A stretch of DNA of 64,000 nt from JAFGBI01 sp964454025 (GTDB lineage: Bacteria; Myxococcota_A; Polyangia; Polyangiales; Polyangiaceae). How positions within the stretch are numbered: position 1 is the stretch's first letter; each line of letters begins with the position of its first letter. The position numbers were made by a program, and so were the translations under genes. Below are positions 26,196 to 38,897 of the stretch, in pieces. The notes beneath the pieces were generated by a model that saw only the letters and a program-made list of their open reading frames with translations, was not told the origin of the DNA and did not search any database. Where the stretch lies: positions 1-64,000 of the forward strand of contig CAYVRP010000009.1 of NCBI GenBank assembly GCA_964454025.1, given 5' to 3'.

Positions 26196-26333
26196 AGCGT
26201 CCGTCCCTTCGCCCCGCTCCACCGGCGCGTGGCGGCGCGCGGCCCCGGGGCGCCCAGGTCGAGCCCGGCGGCGCGCGCGCGGCCGCCGACCGCCGCGCCA
26301 CGGGGAAGATCGGCCGGATCGCCGCCAGAGACG

Positions 26334-28370
<2,037 letters not shown>

Positions 28371-28382
28371 CGGCAACCCCTC

Positions 28383-30329
28383 TCACTTGCGGCCGCGACT
28401 CCGAGCGCGCCGCTGCAGCTCTGCGGCGAGCGGCTCGAGCGCCGACTGGCGGCGGCGCAGCGTCTCGAGGCTCTGCTCGAGGTTCCCCGTCGCGTTCGCG
28501 CGCTGCAGCTCCGCGACCACCAAGGCGCGCTCGCGGGCGAGCGTCAGCGTGTGGAGTCGCGCGAGATTCTCGGCGAGCTCCGCCGCGGCGTCCTCGAGCC
28601 GCTCGAGGCGCGGCGCCGCGATGCGCGCGGTCGCGAAGGCGCGCAGCGATGGCGGCAGTTTCGGGATCACGCGCTCGAGGATCCGCCCGGGATCCTCGGT
28701 GCCGCCGGCCAGCTCGTGAGCCTGCCAGGTCCGTCGGAGCACCGCCATCGCGGCGGCCACGTCCCCCGTGAGCTCCTCCAGCCCCGACACGACGTCTCCT
28801 CTACCCAGAAGCTCCGGATAGTCCAAGACCGCGCCGAGGATCTCCTGCTCGAGGCTGCCGGTCGCGCGGGCGCGCGCCCCGAGCGGTGCGGCGGGCGCGC
28901 CCGGCCGCGGGTTCAGCGCGGGCGCGCTGCGGGCGGCGCTCTGGACCCGCCGCGCGAGCGCCCGGAAGCTCTTCGCCTCGGAGATGCCCAGGCGGGCCAC
29001 CACCTCGTCGGCGTAGGTGTCCGCCAGCGCGCGGACCGCCGGATCCCGCTCGGTCGCGATCAGCTCCGCGACGGCCTGGACGCGCGCCAGCCGCGCCGCC
29101 GCGTCCGCGGGGGGCGGCAGGTCCTCGAGCTCGGTCGCGATGAGGTGTTCGAGCATCCCGCGGGCGGCCGCGAGGCAGCGCTCCACGGCCGCCGGGCCCT
29201 CGCGCCGCGCGAGCTCGTCGGGGTCCGTCCCCTCCGGAAGGATCGCCACCTTCGCGTGCAACCCGGCGCGCTGGCAGGGCTCGCGCGACTTGACCACCGC
29301 CTCGCGGCCGGCGCGATCTCCGTCGAAGAGGAAGACGACGGTGGGCGCGAAACGCCGGAGCTGCGCGGCCTGCTCCTCGGTGAACGCGGTCCCCAGCGGG
29401 GCGACGGCATGCTGGATGCCGCGCGCGTGCAGCCCCAGCACGTCGAAGTTCCCCTCCACGACGACGGCGTGCTCCGCGCGCCGGACGTGCTGGCGCGCCT
29501 GGAACAGCCCGAAGACCGTCTCGCGCTTCCGGTAGATCGGGCTCTCCGGAGAGTTGACGTACTTCGGCGCGGGGCTCCCGCCCGAGGGGGCCTCGAGCCC
29601 CAGGCGGGCGAGGGTGGCGGGGTCCGGATCCGGGAGGCTGCGGCCGCTGAAGGCGACGACGCGTCCCTGCAGGTCCAGCACGGCGAAGGTGACTCGGTGG
29701 CGGAACTGATCGTAATGACCGGTGCCGCTCTTGCGCCGCACCACGAGCCCGACCGCCTCGGCGGCGGTGAGATCGAGCCCGGCGTCGCGCAGGTGCTGGC
29801 AGAGGCCGTCCCAGCCGTACGGCGCGTAGCCGATCCGGAAGGCCTGGAGCGCGTCGGCGATGGGATCGGTAGGGTGCGCGGGCACGAGCGCGCGCCGCGC
29901 GAGCTCCTCGCGCGCCAGCGCGCCGAGCGGGTGCTCCGTCAGCATCCGCTCGAAGAAGGCGGCGGCAGCGGCGTTCACCGCGTAGTAGGCCTGCTGGCGC
30001 CGGCGGCCGTCCGCCGCCTCCCGGGTCCGCGGGTCGTGGTCCGTCTCCACCACGGTGATCCCGGCGCGCTCGGCGAGGCGCCGGACGGCCTCGACGAAGG
30101 TGAGCCCCTCGGTGAGCTGCACGAAGCGGAAGGCGTCGCCGTCCTCGCCGCACCCGAAGCAGTGGAAGCGGCCCCGCTCCGCGCTCACGTGGAAGCTCGG
30201 CGTCTTCTCGCGATGGAAGGGGCAGAGCCCCTTGAAGGTCCGCCCCGCCGGCGCAAGCTTCACCGTCTCGCGGACGAGCTCGACGATGTCCGTGCGGTCC
30301 CGCACGCGCTCGACCGTGGCCGGATCCAT
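28383..30329 (-). CDS. dnaG: DNA primase
   Basis: Makes RNA primers for replication. The N-terminal CHC2 zinc domain has CPFH and CFGC (C36, H39, C57 and C60 with this start). The catalytic core follows, with TOPRIM motifs VVEGNFDVLGLHARG and FLFDGDRAGREA. The C-terminal part, about residues 450-648, is the DnaB-interacting region and is diverged, as usual. I chose the ATG at 30329 because GAGG sits five bases upstream and the family start (DPATVERVRDRTDIVELV) follows directly. An ATG at 30353 would add eight residues. It heads the dnaG-rpoD operon and is divergent from atpD across a roughly 255-base GC-rich region in which I found no clear promoter. Confidence 0.96.
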   Translation of the reverse strand: MDPATVERVRDRTDIVELVRETVKLAPAGRTFKGLCPFHREKTPSFHVSAERGRFHCFGCGEDGDAFRFVQLTEGLTFVEAVRRLAERAGITVVETDHDPRTREAADGRRRQQAYYAVNAAAAAFFERMLTEHPLGALAREELARRALVPAHPTDPIADALQAFRIGYAPYGWDGLCQHLRDAGLDLTAAEAVGLVVRRKSGTGHYDQFRHRVTFAVLDLQGRVVAFSGRSLPDPDPATLARLGLEAPSGGSPAPKYVNSPESPIYRKRETVFGLFQARQHVRRAEHAVVVEGNFDVLGLHARGIQHAVAPLGTAFTEEQAAQLRRFAPTVVFLFDGDRAGREAVVKSREPCQRAGLHAKVAILPEGTDPDELARREGPAAVERCLAAARGMLEHLIATELEDLPPPADAAARLARVQAVAELIATERDPAVRALADTYADEVVARLGISEAKSFRALARRVQSAARSAPALNPRPGAPAAPLGARARATGSLEQEILGAVLDYPELLGRGDVVSGLEELTGDVAAAMAVLRRTWQAHELAGGTEDPGRILERVIPKLPPSLRAFATARIAAPRLERLEDAAAELAENLARLHTLTLARERALVVAELQRANATGNLEQSLETLRRRQSALEPLAAELQRRARSRGRK

Positions 30330-30608
30330 CACGACCTCGAACCCATACCTCATCCCCGCGGGCCGCCAAGAGGCGGGCGGCGGCGGGCCGGAGGGGTCGG
30401 GCCGGGGACCGCGCCGCGGGATCGGGGCGTCGCGGCGGGGGCCGCCGGGCCCCGCTCCGGCCCGAGGTTCGGGGCGCGGGAGCTCGAAGGGGTTCGCAGG
30501 CTGGCGCGCCCGTGATAAACGCCGACCCGTCCTCGGCGCGCCGCGGTCGTCGCGGCGGATCGGCGCGGTGACGAGCCGCCCGGAGCCGAGCGCAAGCGAG
30601 AGCGACAG

Positions 30609-32066
<1,458 letters not shown>

Positions 32067-32078
32067 GCAGCGGCCCCG

Positions 32079-32094
32079 GCGCGAGCGCTCGCGC
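32079..32094. repeat. 16-bp perfect palindrome between atpD and atpC
   Basis: GCGCGAGCGCTCGCGC is its own reverse complement and lies in the 85-base gap between the two ATP synthase genes. In RNA it could form a 6-bp stem with a 4-base loop. No U-tract follows, so it is not a standard intrinsic terminator. Processing or attenuation is possible but unproven. Confidence 0.5.
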
Positions 32095-32151
32095 TCGGCG
32101 GCCGGCGCCGCCCCCGGACCTCATCCCCACCCCTCGCCGTCGAGCCAGCCC

Positions 32152-32688
32152 ATGAGCAAGGACGCGCACATCGCCCTGGAGATCGTGACCCCCGACGGAG
32201 TTCGCCTCCGCGAGACGGTGGAGAGCCTGACGGCGCCCAGCGTCGAGGGCGAGTTCGGCGCGTTGCCGGGGCACCGGCCGCTGCTGGCCGCCCTCCGGAC
32301 CGGCATCGTCTCCTACGTCAAGGACGGGGCCGAGCAGCGGGTGGCGGTGGGGCCGGGCTTCGTCGAGCTCAGCGAGGACCGCGCGGTGCTGCTGACCGAT
32401 CGCTTCGCCACGCGCGCCGACGTCGATCCGGTCCGCGCGCGATTGGCGCTGAAGGAGGCGGACGAGGCCCTCGACGCCTACGCCGGCGAGCCCGGCACGC
32501 CGGAGCATGCGACGCTGGTCTGCGCGGAGCTCTGGGCGGCCGTGCAGCTCGAGCTGTACGGCGATCCCCCGCCGCCGACGTACCGGAGCTACCACGAGTT
32601 CCAGGCGATTGCGCGCGAGGACTACGTGAAGGCGTTCGAGGCCCGCCGCGCCGAGCAGGAGCAGGGCGCGCCGCCGACGCGTGGCTGA
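32152..32688 (+). CDS. atpC: F1Fo ATP synthase subunit epsilon
   Basis: The central-stalk regulatory subunit, 178 residues. The N-terminal beta-sandwich is clear (IALEIVTPDGVRLRETVESL followed by APSVEGEFGALPGHRPLLAA), with the FVELSEDRAVLLTDRF strands. The C-terminal helical part is longer than in most epsilon subunits (about 135-140 residues). It contains YGDPPPPTYRSYHEFQAIAR and ends in a Glu/Gln-rich tail. The extension could alter the inhibitory C-terminal hairpin. It is transcribed with atpD. Confidence 0.95.
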   Translation: MSKDAHIALEIVTPDGVRLRETVESLTAPSVEGEFGALPGHRPLLAALRTGIVSYVKDGAEQRVAVGPGFVELSEDRAVLLTDRFATRADVDPVRARLALKEADEALDAYAGEPGTPEHATLVCAELWAAVQLELYGDPPPPTYRSYHEFQAIAREDYVKAFEARRAEQEQGAPPTRG

Positions 32689-32772
32689 CGAACGGGTCGT
32701 CGCCGCGGCGGCGGCGCAGGCCGAGCGCCCCCGGGGCGCGCGGCCTGCGCCGCGCGGCGTGGAGTCGACGTC

Positions 32773-34293
32773 GTGGCGGATGCGAAGCGAGCGCCGCCTC
32801 CGCGCGCGGCCGGGCCTCGCTTGCGCGCGGGCGGTGCGGACGGCATCCTCGGTTGCATCGCCCGCGTGGCCACGCCCATGCCCGCAGCCCCGTCCACCGA
32901 GCCGCCCGTGCCGGCGCCGTCCTTGCGGCCGCGCTCCCTGGGGTCGAGCGCGGTCGTGGCGGGGAAGTACGTGCTGGTGCGTCGGCTGGGCGCGGGCGGG
33001 ATGGGCGTCGTCTGGGTCGCCCACAACCGGGTCCTCGACGTGCACGTCGCGATCAAGCTGATCGACCTCGAGCAGTCACCTCACCCGAAGCGGATGGCCG
33101 ATCGGCTCCTGCAGGAGGCGCGGGCGGCCGCGCGGATCGCCCACCCGGCGATCTGTCGCGTCTTCGACTTCGGCGAAACCGAGGCGGGCGACCCCTTCAT
33201 CGTCAGCGAGCTGTTGCACGGCGAGACGCTCAGCGCCTTCCTCCAGGAGTCGCCGCGGCTCGACTCCCTGCGGGCGGTGCAGATGCTGCTGCCGATCGTC
33301 GACGGGCTGGCGGCCGCGCACGCCAAGGGGATCGTGCATCGAGACATCAAGCCGGACAACATATTCCTCTCTCGCGACGACGTCAGCCACCTGCAGCCGA
33401 AGCTGCTCGACTTCGGGATCGCGCGCCTGGTGGACGCCGAGCACAAGATCACGCTGGATGGAACCTTGCTCGGCACGCCCGGCTACATGTCCCCGGAGCA
33501 GGCGCGCGGCGACGCCGAGATCGACGTGCGCACGGACGTGTGGGGCGTCGGGGTGGTGCTGTACGAGCTGTTGACCGGGACGCCCCCCTTCGCGGGCGAC
33601 AACTACAACGCCCTGCTGTGGGCGATCGTGCACGAGGCGCCGGTGCCGGTGACCGATCTCGGCGCCGGGGACGCGGAGCTCTGGTCGATCCTCGGCCGGG
33701 CGCTGGCCAAGGACCCGGCCGCGCGGTGGGCGTCCATGCGCGAGCTGGGGGTCGCGCTGGCGGCGTGGCTGCTCGCGCGCGGCGTGCAGGAGGACATCTC
33801 GGGCCGCTCCCTGCGGGCGACCTGGCACGAGCTCGCCGCGCCCGGCGCGGAGGGGGCGCCGCGGGAGAGCCGCGTCTCGCTGGCGACGCCGCTCGTGGGG
33901 CGCCTGACGTCCGCGGGCGGCCCGCCGCGCCCGGCGGGCGGCGCCGCCCGCGCGCGGTCGCGCTGGCTCGGCGCCGCGATCGCGGCGGGGCTGGCGCTGG
34001 TCGCCGGCTTCTCGACGGTCCTGGTCGTGTCGGCGTCGGGGATCCTCGGCGCGGGTCAGCGCGCGACGGCGCCGCCGGGCGGCGCCTCGCGCGTCGCGCC
34101 CGGCGCGCCGTCGCGCGTCGGCGACCGCTCACGCGTCGAACCGTCTGGCCTCGCGGCGCGCGCGGCGGCGCCTTCGGCGGCCGTCAGCGCGGCGCCCTCG
34201 ACCTCCGCTCCGGCCTCGGCGTCCCCCGCGCCGCTCATCCGCCGCCGCGCCAGCAGCAAGCCCGATCCGAGGACCTATGACTTCGGCTTCTGA
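32773..34293 (+). CDS. Membrane-anchored Ser/Thr protein kinase (PknB/Stk type)
   Basis: A 506-residue Hanks-type kinase. The catalytic domain spans about residues 66-335: P-loop GAGGMGVV (73-80), ATP-anchoring K95, alpha-C E115, HRD (189-191), DFG (213-215) and the activation end GTPGYMSPEQ (234-243). All key residues are present, so it should be active. A Pro/Arg-rich juxtamembrane stretch precedes one TM helix (about 398-420). The short outer tail is Ala/Ser/Pro-rich and has no sensor domain such as PASTA. The GTG at 32773 has GGAG eight bases upstream; the ATG at 32878 is an alternative. It overlaps the next gene by 17 bases. The FHA protein elsewhere in the window could read such phosphorylation, which is speculative. 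Confidence 0.92.
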   Translation: MADAKRAPPPRAAGPRLRAGGADGILGCIARVATPMPAAPSTEPPVPAPSLRPRSLGSSAVVAGKYVLVRRLGAGGMGVVWVAHNRVLDVHVAIKLIDLEQSPHPKRMADRLLQEARAAARIAHPAICRVFDFGETEAGDPFIVSELLHGETLSAFLQESPRLDSLRAVQMLLPIVDGLAAAHAKGIVHRDIKPDNIFLSRDDVSHLQPKLLDFGIARLVDAEHKITLDGTLLGTPGYMSPEQARGDAEIDVRTDVWGVGVVLYELLTGTPPFAGDNYNALLWAIVHEAPVPVTDLGAGDAELWSILGRALAKDPAARWASMRELGVALAAWLLARGVQEDISGRSLRATWHELAAPGAEGAPRESRVSLATPLVGRLTSAGGPPRPAGGAARARSRWLGAAIAAGLALVAGFSTVLVVSASGILGAGQRATAPPGGASRVAPGAPSRVGDRSRVEPSGLAARAAAPSAAVSAAPSTSAPASASPAPLIRRRASSKPDPRTYDFGF

Positions 34294-35368
34294 GCGGCGT
34301 CAACGCGCGGGCCGCCGCCGCCGCGGGCGGCGCGCGGCGGCGATCGCGCTCGTCCTGGCGGGCGGCGCCGCGCTCGCGGGCGGCGCCCGCTCGGCCCGCG
34401 CCGCGCCGCCCGCGGCGGCGAGCGGCGACCGCGCGGCGGCGCCCGCGGCGCCGGCGGACGGCGAGGAGGGGCGGCGGAGCGCGGCCCGCGAGCTCGCGCG
34501 CGAGGGTCTCGCCTTGTTGAACGAGGAGCGGTACGCGGACGCCGAGGACCGCTTGCGGCGCGCCTTCGAGCTCGTCCCCGCCGCCACGGTCGCGGCGCTG
34601 CGCGCGCGCGCCCTCGAGCGGCTGGACCGCCTGGTGGAGGCGACGGAGAGCTACGAGACCGCGGTCCGGATCGGACGTGAGCCCGCCGCGCCCCCCGCCT
34701 TCAAGGACGCCGCGCGAGAGGCGGAGGCGGAGCTGCTCCGCCTCCGCCCCGAGGTGCCGCGGCTCACCATCACGCTGGTCGGCGTGGCCAGTGACGACCC
34801 CGCGCTCGCCGTGGAGCTCGACGGCGAACCGGTGCCGCCCGCCTTGCTCGGCGTCGCCCGACCGGTGGATCCCGGGCAGCACCTCGTCTTGGCCTCGTAC
34901 GCCGACACGGTTCACGACACCCGGTACGTGACGCTCTCGCGCGGCGGGGCCGTGAAGGTCCTGATGCGGGTCGACGCGGCCGCGGCGGCGCCAGCGCCAC
35001 CGCGGGCGCCGCCGGCGCCAGCGGCCGTCGTCGTCGCTCCGTCCCGCCAGCGGCGGCTGGGCTGGATCACGACGGGGGTGGGCGGCGCGGGCCTCGGCGT
35101 CGGCGTGGTCTTCGGGATCCTGATGCTGCACTACAAGGGCGAGCTCGACGACGGTTGCCGCCCGCACTGCCCGGCGGAGCTCGACGGCGAGCTCGCCGGC
35201 TTCCGGGCGACGCGGACCGTGTCGGCGGTGGGCTACGGCGTCGGGGCGCTGGCCGTCGGCCTGGGCGCCGGCATGATCCTCACCGCTCCGCCGCGGCGGC
35301 CGCGGGCCGCGCCGGCGTTGGGCATCGTGGTGGACGACGGCATCTACCTCCGCGGGGAGCTGCCTTGA
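34277..35368 (+). CDS. TPR-containing membrane protein downstream of a kinase
   Basis: 363 residues. An Arg-rich start and hydrophobic stretch (ALVLAGGAALAGGARSARA) form a signal sequence. Residues about 70-150 contain TPR-like helices (AREGLALLNEERYADAEDRL). A beta-rich segment (ITLVGVASDDPALAVELDGE onward) resembles a PEGA-type domain. Two hydrophobic segments follow, ITTGVGGAGLGVGVVFGILM and VGYGVGALAVGLGAGMIL. This layout of signal, TPR, PEGA-like domain and two C-terminal TM segments recurs beside kinases in Polyangia-type genomes, as far as I recall. The role is unknown; it may be an envelope partner of the kinase. The start lies inside the kinase gene (17-base overlap). Confidence 0.75.
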   Translation: MTSASERRQRAGRRRRGRRAAAIALVLAGGAALAGGARSARAAPPAAASGDRAAAPAAPADGEEGRRSAARELAREGLALLNEERYADAEDRLRRAFELVPAATVAALRARALERLDRLVEATESYETAVRIGREPAAPPAFKDAAREAEAELLRLRPEVPRLTITLVGVASDDPALAVELDGEPVPPALLGVARPVDPGQHLVLASYADTVHDTRYVTLSRGGAVKVLMRVDAAAAAPAPPRAPPAPAAVVVAPSRQRRLGWITTGVGGAGLGVGVVFGILMLHYKGELDDGCRPHCPAELDGELAGFRATRTVSAVGYGVGALAVGLGAGMILTAPPRRPRAAPALGIVVDDGIYLRGELP

Positions 35369-35628
35369 AGACGGGGCGCTCCTCGCGGCTGGGCCTGCTG
35401 GCCGTGGCGCTCGCGCTGCCGGGCTGTCCCTTCGCGGTCACCGACCGGTACTCTCGCGAGCCGCAGGAGCCGGCGTCGCTCTGCGCGGACGGGGAGCTCG
35501 ACGGCGACGAAACCGACGTGGACTGCGGCGGGCCGGACTGCGAGCCCTGCGCGGACGGACGAGCCTGCCTCGATGACGACGACTGCGCCTCCGGCTCCTG
35601 CGACGGCGACACGTGCATGAGGCGGTGA
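35365..35628 (+). CDS. Small Cys-rich lipoprotein (myxobacterial DCGG repeat)
   Basis: An 87-residue lipoprotein. The signal ends in the lipobox LPGC (C21), so it is lipid-anchored. The mature part has eight Cys in the pattern DETDVDCGGPDCEPC, then ACLDDDDC and SGSCDGDTC. This belongs to the Cys-rich repeat seen in many secreted myxobacterial proteins, where the Cys probably form disulfides and the Asp residues may bind calcium. The TTG start at 35365 overlaps the preceding stop (TTGA), giving a three-gene coupled operon with the kinase and TPR protein. Confidence 0.82.
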   Translation: MKTGRSSRLGLLAVALALPGCPFAVTDRYSREPQEPASLCADGELDGDETDVDCGGPDCEPCADGRACLDDDDCASGSCDGDTCMRR

Positions 35629-35726
35629 GCCGTGGGCTGCGCTGCGGGCGCCGCCGGCCACGCGGCCGTGCCCGGCGCGGGTGCCTCGCGCGCGGCGCCG
35701 CCGCCCGGGTGCACCCGATCGCCGCG

Positions 35727-36185
35727 CTAGGGGCGCACCACCTCGAAGGGGCGATCGATGACGATCTCGCCGTCGACACGGACGCGGATGTTCCAGGTGC
35801 CGAGCGAATCGTCGGGGCCGAGCTCGATCGTCTGGTCGAACCGGGTCCGCCCGGCGGGGCCGCGCACCTCGTCGAGCTTCACCAGCCGGCCCCGGCCGGC
35901 CCGGCCCCGCACGTCACGGACCCCCCGCGTGTCCCCGGGCATGTCGAGTTCCCAGGACACGGTGACCTCCCGTGAGAGCGGGCCGTCGAAGTCCAGGCGG
36001 AAGCCCTGGCTCTGGCGGGTGCGGTCCAGCTCGAGGGGGATCTGCTCGCGCTCCTGCACCTGGCCGCCGTAGAAGACGCCGAACTCGGCGCGCGCGGTGG
36101 GCCCCGGGAGGTCGTCGGGCGCCGGTCGGCGCGCGCAGGCCGCCGCGAGCATCACCACGAGCGTCACCCCGCCCCGGCGGCTCAT
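35727..36185 (-). CDS. Predicted lipoprotein, beta-rich, function unknown
   Basis: A 152-residue lipoprotein: MSRRGG, a short hydrophobic stretch, then the lipobox LAAAC (C17). The mature part looks like an all-beta immunoglobulin-like domain, with VTVSWELDMPGDTRGVRDV and GTWNIRVRVDGEIVIDRPFE. The latter phrase resembles domains that describe extension or activation of a secreted partner. I cannot assign a family. The ATG overlaps the rsmA stop by four bases (ATGA), so it is translated after rsmA, an odd pairing that may only reflect a shared transcript. Confidence 0.75.
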   Translation of the reverse strand: MSRRGGVTLVVMLAAACARRPAPDDLPGPTARAEFGVFYGGQVQEREQIPLELDRTRQSQGFRLDFDGPLSREVTVSWELDMPGDTRGVRDVRGRAGRGRLVKLDEVRGPAGRTRFDQTIELGPDDSLGTWNIRVRVDGEIVIDRPFEVVRP

Positions 36186-37027
36186 CGCGCGACCTCTGCC
36201 GCCATGCGCGCGAACGCGGCCACGTCGAGGGACTCCCCCCGCGCCCCGAGGTCGATGCCGGCGCGGCACGCCGCCGCCGCGAGCGCCGCCGCGTCGCCGG
36301 CGAAGAGGTCGCTCCACGCGTTGCGCAGCGTCTTGCGCCGCCGGCCGAACGCGCCGTGGACGACGGCGCGGAACGCCGGTGTCTCGGCGGCGAGCGGCGG
36401 CACGCGCGGCGTCAGCACGACCAGCGCGGAGTCCACGCCTGGCTGCGGGTAGAAGGCGCCGCGCCGGACCACGAAGGCGCGCGCCACCGTGTACTGAGCG
36501 CTCACGAAGACCCCGAGGGCGCCGTAGGCCGCCGTGCCCGGACTCGCGGCGAGCCGATCGGCGACCTCGAGCTGGACCAGGAACACGGCGCGGTCGATCT
36601 CCGGCGCCAGCGCGGCGCTCCGTTCGAGCAGGGGGCCCGTGAGCTGGTAGGGGAGGTTGCCCGCCAGCACGCGCGGCCGCGGAGTGGCGGCGAGCAGCGT
36701 GGCGAAGTCGACGGTCTTCGCGTCGGCCTCCAGCAGGGTGAGGCGCCCGTCGGCGAGGTCTGGCGCGAACCGCTCGGCCAGGGCGGGCAGCAGATCCCGA
36801 TCCCGCTCGACCGCCAGGACCCGCGCCGCGCGCGCGAGCAGGGGCGCCGTGAGCGCGCCGAGGCCCGCGCCGATCTCGGCCACCGTCCCTCCGGGCGGCG
36901 TGGTCGCGATGGTGGCGATGCGCGCCGCCAGGTGCGTGTCCGCGAGGAAGTTCTGGCCGAAGCTGCGCTTTGGCCGCAGGCCGCGGCGGCAGAGCTCGGC
37001 CTTGGGGCTCGCGTCCGCGCCGGTCAT
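36182..37027 (-). CDS. rsmA: 16S rRNA dimethyladenosine transferase RsmA
   Basis: Methylates the two adjacent adenosines near the 3' end of 16S rRNA and acts as a late 30S assembly checkpoint. It has 281 residues. The family start is RPKRSFGQNFL, then the SAM-binding loop EIGAGLGALT, the acidic strand VLAVERDRDL and the catalytic motif NLPYQL. The C-terminal helical domain includes FGRRRKTLRNAW. The ATG at 37027 is well placed before the conserved start. It is also known as ksgA. Confidence 0.96.
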   Translation of the reverse strand: MTGADASPKAELCRRGLRPKRSFGQNFLADTHLAARIATIATTPPGGTVAEIGAGLGALTAPLLARAARVLAVERDRDLLPALAERFAPDLADGRLTLLEADAKTVDFATLLAATPRPRVLAGNLPYQLTGPLLERSAALAPEIDRAVFLVQLEVADRLAASPGTAAYGALGVFVSAQYTVARAFVVRRGAFYPQPGVDSALVVLTPRVPPLAAETPAFRAVVHGAFGRRRKTLRNAWSDLFAGDAAALAAAACRAGIDLGARGESLDVAAFARMAAEVAR

Positions 37028-37312
37028 GCACCGGCTGGTGTAGCGGCGCCCCGAGGGACTGTCAGTCTTTTTTCCCTGCGCGCTCCGGGGGGGCCCATTG
37101 TCTCTGCCTACTCGGCGAGCACGGCGCCTCCCCCCCGTCGGGGCCGCCGCCTGGGGGCGCTCGCGGCGTGCGCCGCGCGCGCGACGCCCGCCCGAAGCTT
37201 CCCTGGGGGCGCGGCGGGGGACCGCGCCCCCGCCCGTCCCGGCGGCGACGAGCGCCCGCGTGCCGCCGGCGAAGCCCGCTACCCCCGCGGGGGCGCGCTT
37301 CGCGACGCGGCT

Positions 37313-38890
37313 TCATCCCCGCGACCGCGACGCCGTGTTGCCCCCGCCGCGCGGCTTCCGGAGCGGTCGGCCGCCGGTGAGCCCGAGGCGCTCGAGCGCC
37401 TGCTCGCCGCGGGCCCGGGCGACCCGGAGCCGCTCGCCGACGGCGAACGCGACCGCCTCGGTCATGGGATCCCCGGCGTCGGGCAGGCTCGCCGTGACGT
37501 CGATGGTCATCCACCGCAGGCTCACCCGGGTCCGCGCGTAGCGCCGCAGCGCGCGGTAGATCTCGGGGCGGGTGGCGTCCACCGGCGGCGACCAGACGTA
37601 GACGATGCTCGGGCGCGGCCGCTCCGAACGCAGGCGTGACAGCGCGTCGGCGAGCGAGAAATCGGTGCGTGGCCGCTCCGGCGTGTCCCGCGGTGGCGCG
37701 CCGATCCCGAACGCGTCCAGGTAGCGCCGCAGCGACCGCTCGCGCGCGCTCGACGCGAACGGATCACGGCTCGTCATCGGCGCGCGGAGGCGCAGGCGCT
37801 CGGCGCGGCGCGCGACGCGATCGAGGTCGGAGGGGCGGAGCCGGGCGGTCCCGGCCGGATCGAGGGGGCGCATGTGCTCGAACACCCGCGCGGCGACGCC
37901 CTCCTCGTCGAGCGCGCAGCGATCGGCGTCGATGGTGTCCGTCGCCTCGGCGAGCACACTGCAGAGCTCCACCTCCCGCCCCGGGCCGCGGTCGGGCCGG
38001 AGCCACGCGAGCGCGCGGGCAGCGACGACGGCGAGCCCCACCCGATCGCCCTGCGCGAGGTGGCGGCCGCCGACGGCGGCGACCTCGTCGATGGCGAGAT
38101 CGAGCGGGGCCTGGCCCGGTGCGCCCGCCCAGAGCTCGACCGAGGCGTCGAGCACGAGCCAGACGACGTCGCGCTCCTCGCGCTCGAGGTCGCGCACCAC
38201 GAGCGCGCCGCGGCGCGCGGACGCCTTCCAGGCGATGCGCTTGAAGGGGTCTCCCGGCTGGTGCTCCCGGAGCTCGCGCAGCGCGCTGCCGTCGCCCGAG
38301 AAGGGGCCGGGGCGCCCCGCCGCGGCCTGCATCCGGCTGCGGCCGCCGCGGGCGGAGCGCGCCGCCAGGGCGTAGAGGTGGGGCAGCACCTCGATCCCGA
38401 ACGGGTTGGCGAAGGTGAGCGGGACCTCGAACAGGCCTGGCGCCCCGAGTACCTCGAGCGAGAGCCCGTGGACCGCGTGGCGACCGACGCGGCGGGCGGT
38501 GACCCGCACTGCGATCGGGAGGCGCGCCGAGGCGGGCACCTCGCCCGCGGTGGGCTCCACCTCGACCTCGAGGTAGGGCGAGCTCACGGCTCGGAGCGAG
38601 GTGAAGCGCACCGCGCGCGGGTCGCGGTTCCGGAGCTCCGCCGCGAGCTCGATCGTCTCGCCGCGGGCGACCCGCTTGCGGCGGGGCTCGAGGAGCCACA
38701 CCATCTCGAACCCTGCGGCGCGGACGCGGGCCACGCCGACGCGGGTGACGGTCCGCGCCAGGGCCAGCCCGACGAGGCACGCGCCGCCCCAGGCGACCAC
38801 CGCCGCCTCGCGCAGGACCAGCCCGCCGGCGAAGAGCAGGACGCCGGTCAGCGCCAGATCGACCGCGCTGCGCGAGGGGTGGACCTGCAC
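37313..38890 (-). CDS. DUF58 domain protein (MoxR partner)
   Basis: 525 residues. Two hydrophobic N-terminal segments (about 8-45) anchor it, followed by a beta-rich region. The DUF58 signature ALRELREHQPGDPFKRIAWK then ASARRGALVVRDLEREE leads into a vWA-like fold (VVWLVLDASVELW). DUF58 proteins usually work with a MoxR AAA+ ATPase and a DUF4350 or transglutaminase-like protein at the membrane. Those two are encoded at 42786-45103, on the same strand but separated by other genes. An extra C-terminal roughly 100 residues resemble the end of a vWA domain. The GTG start has GGAG ten bases upstream. Confidence 0.85.
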   Translation of the reverse strand: MQVHPSRSAVDLALTGVLLFAGGLVLREAAVVAWGGACLVGLALARTVTRVGVARVRAAGFEMVWLLEPRRKRVARGETIELAAELRNRDPRAVRFTSLRAVSSPYLEVEVEPTAGEVPASARLPIAVRVTARRVGRHAVHGLSLEVLGAPGLFEVPLTFANPFGIEVLPHLYALAARSARGGRSRMQAAAGRPGPFSGDGSALRELREHQPGDPFKRIAWKASARRGALVVRDLEREERDVVWLVLDASVELWAGAPGQAPLDLAIDEVAAVGGRHLAQGDRVGLAVVAARALAWLRPDRGPGREVELCSVLAEATDTIDADRCALDEEGVAARVFEHMRPLDPAGTARLRPSDLDRVARRAERLRLRAPMTSRDPFASSARERSLRRYLDAFGIGAPPRDTPERPRTDFSLADALSRLRSERPRPSIVYVWSPPVDATRPEIYRALRRYARTRVSLRWMTIDVTASLPDAGDPMTEAVAFAVGERLRVARARGEQALERLGLTGGRPLRKPRGGGNTASRSRG

Positions 38891-38897
38891 CTTCGGG

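Noticed and set aside
22506..26222. 1238-residue open frame on the minus strand
   Set aside because: Antisense to the zinc-ribbon/TPR gene, with no recognisable domain.
26196..26333. Possible terminator between the convergent zinc-ribbon/TPR and rpoD genes
   Set aside because: Short GTGGCG/CGCCAC complements exist, but no stable stem with a T-tract.
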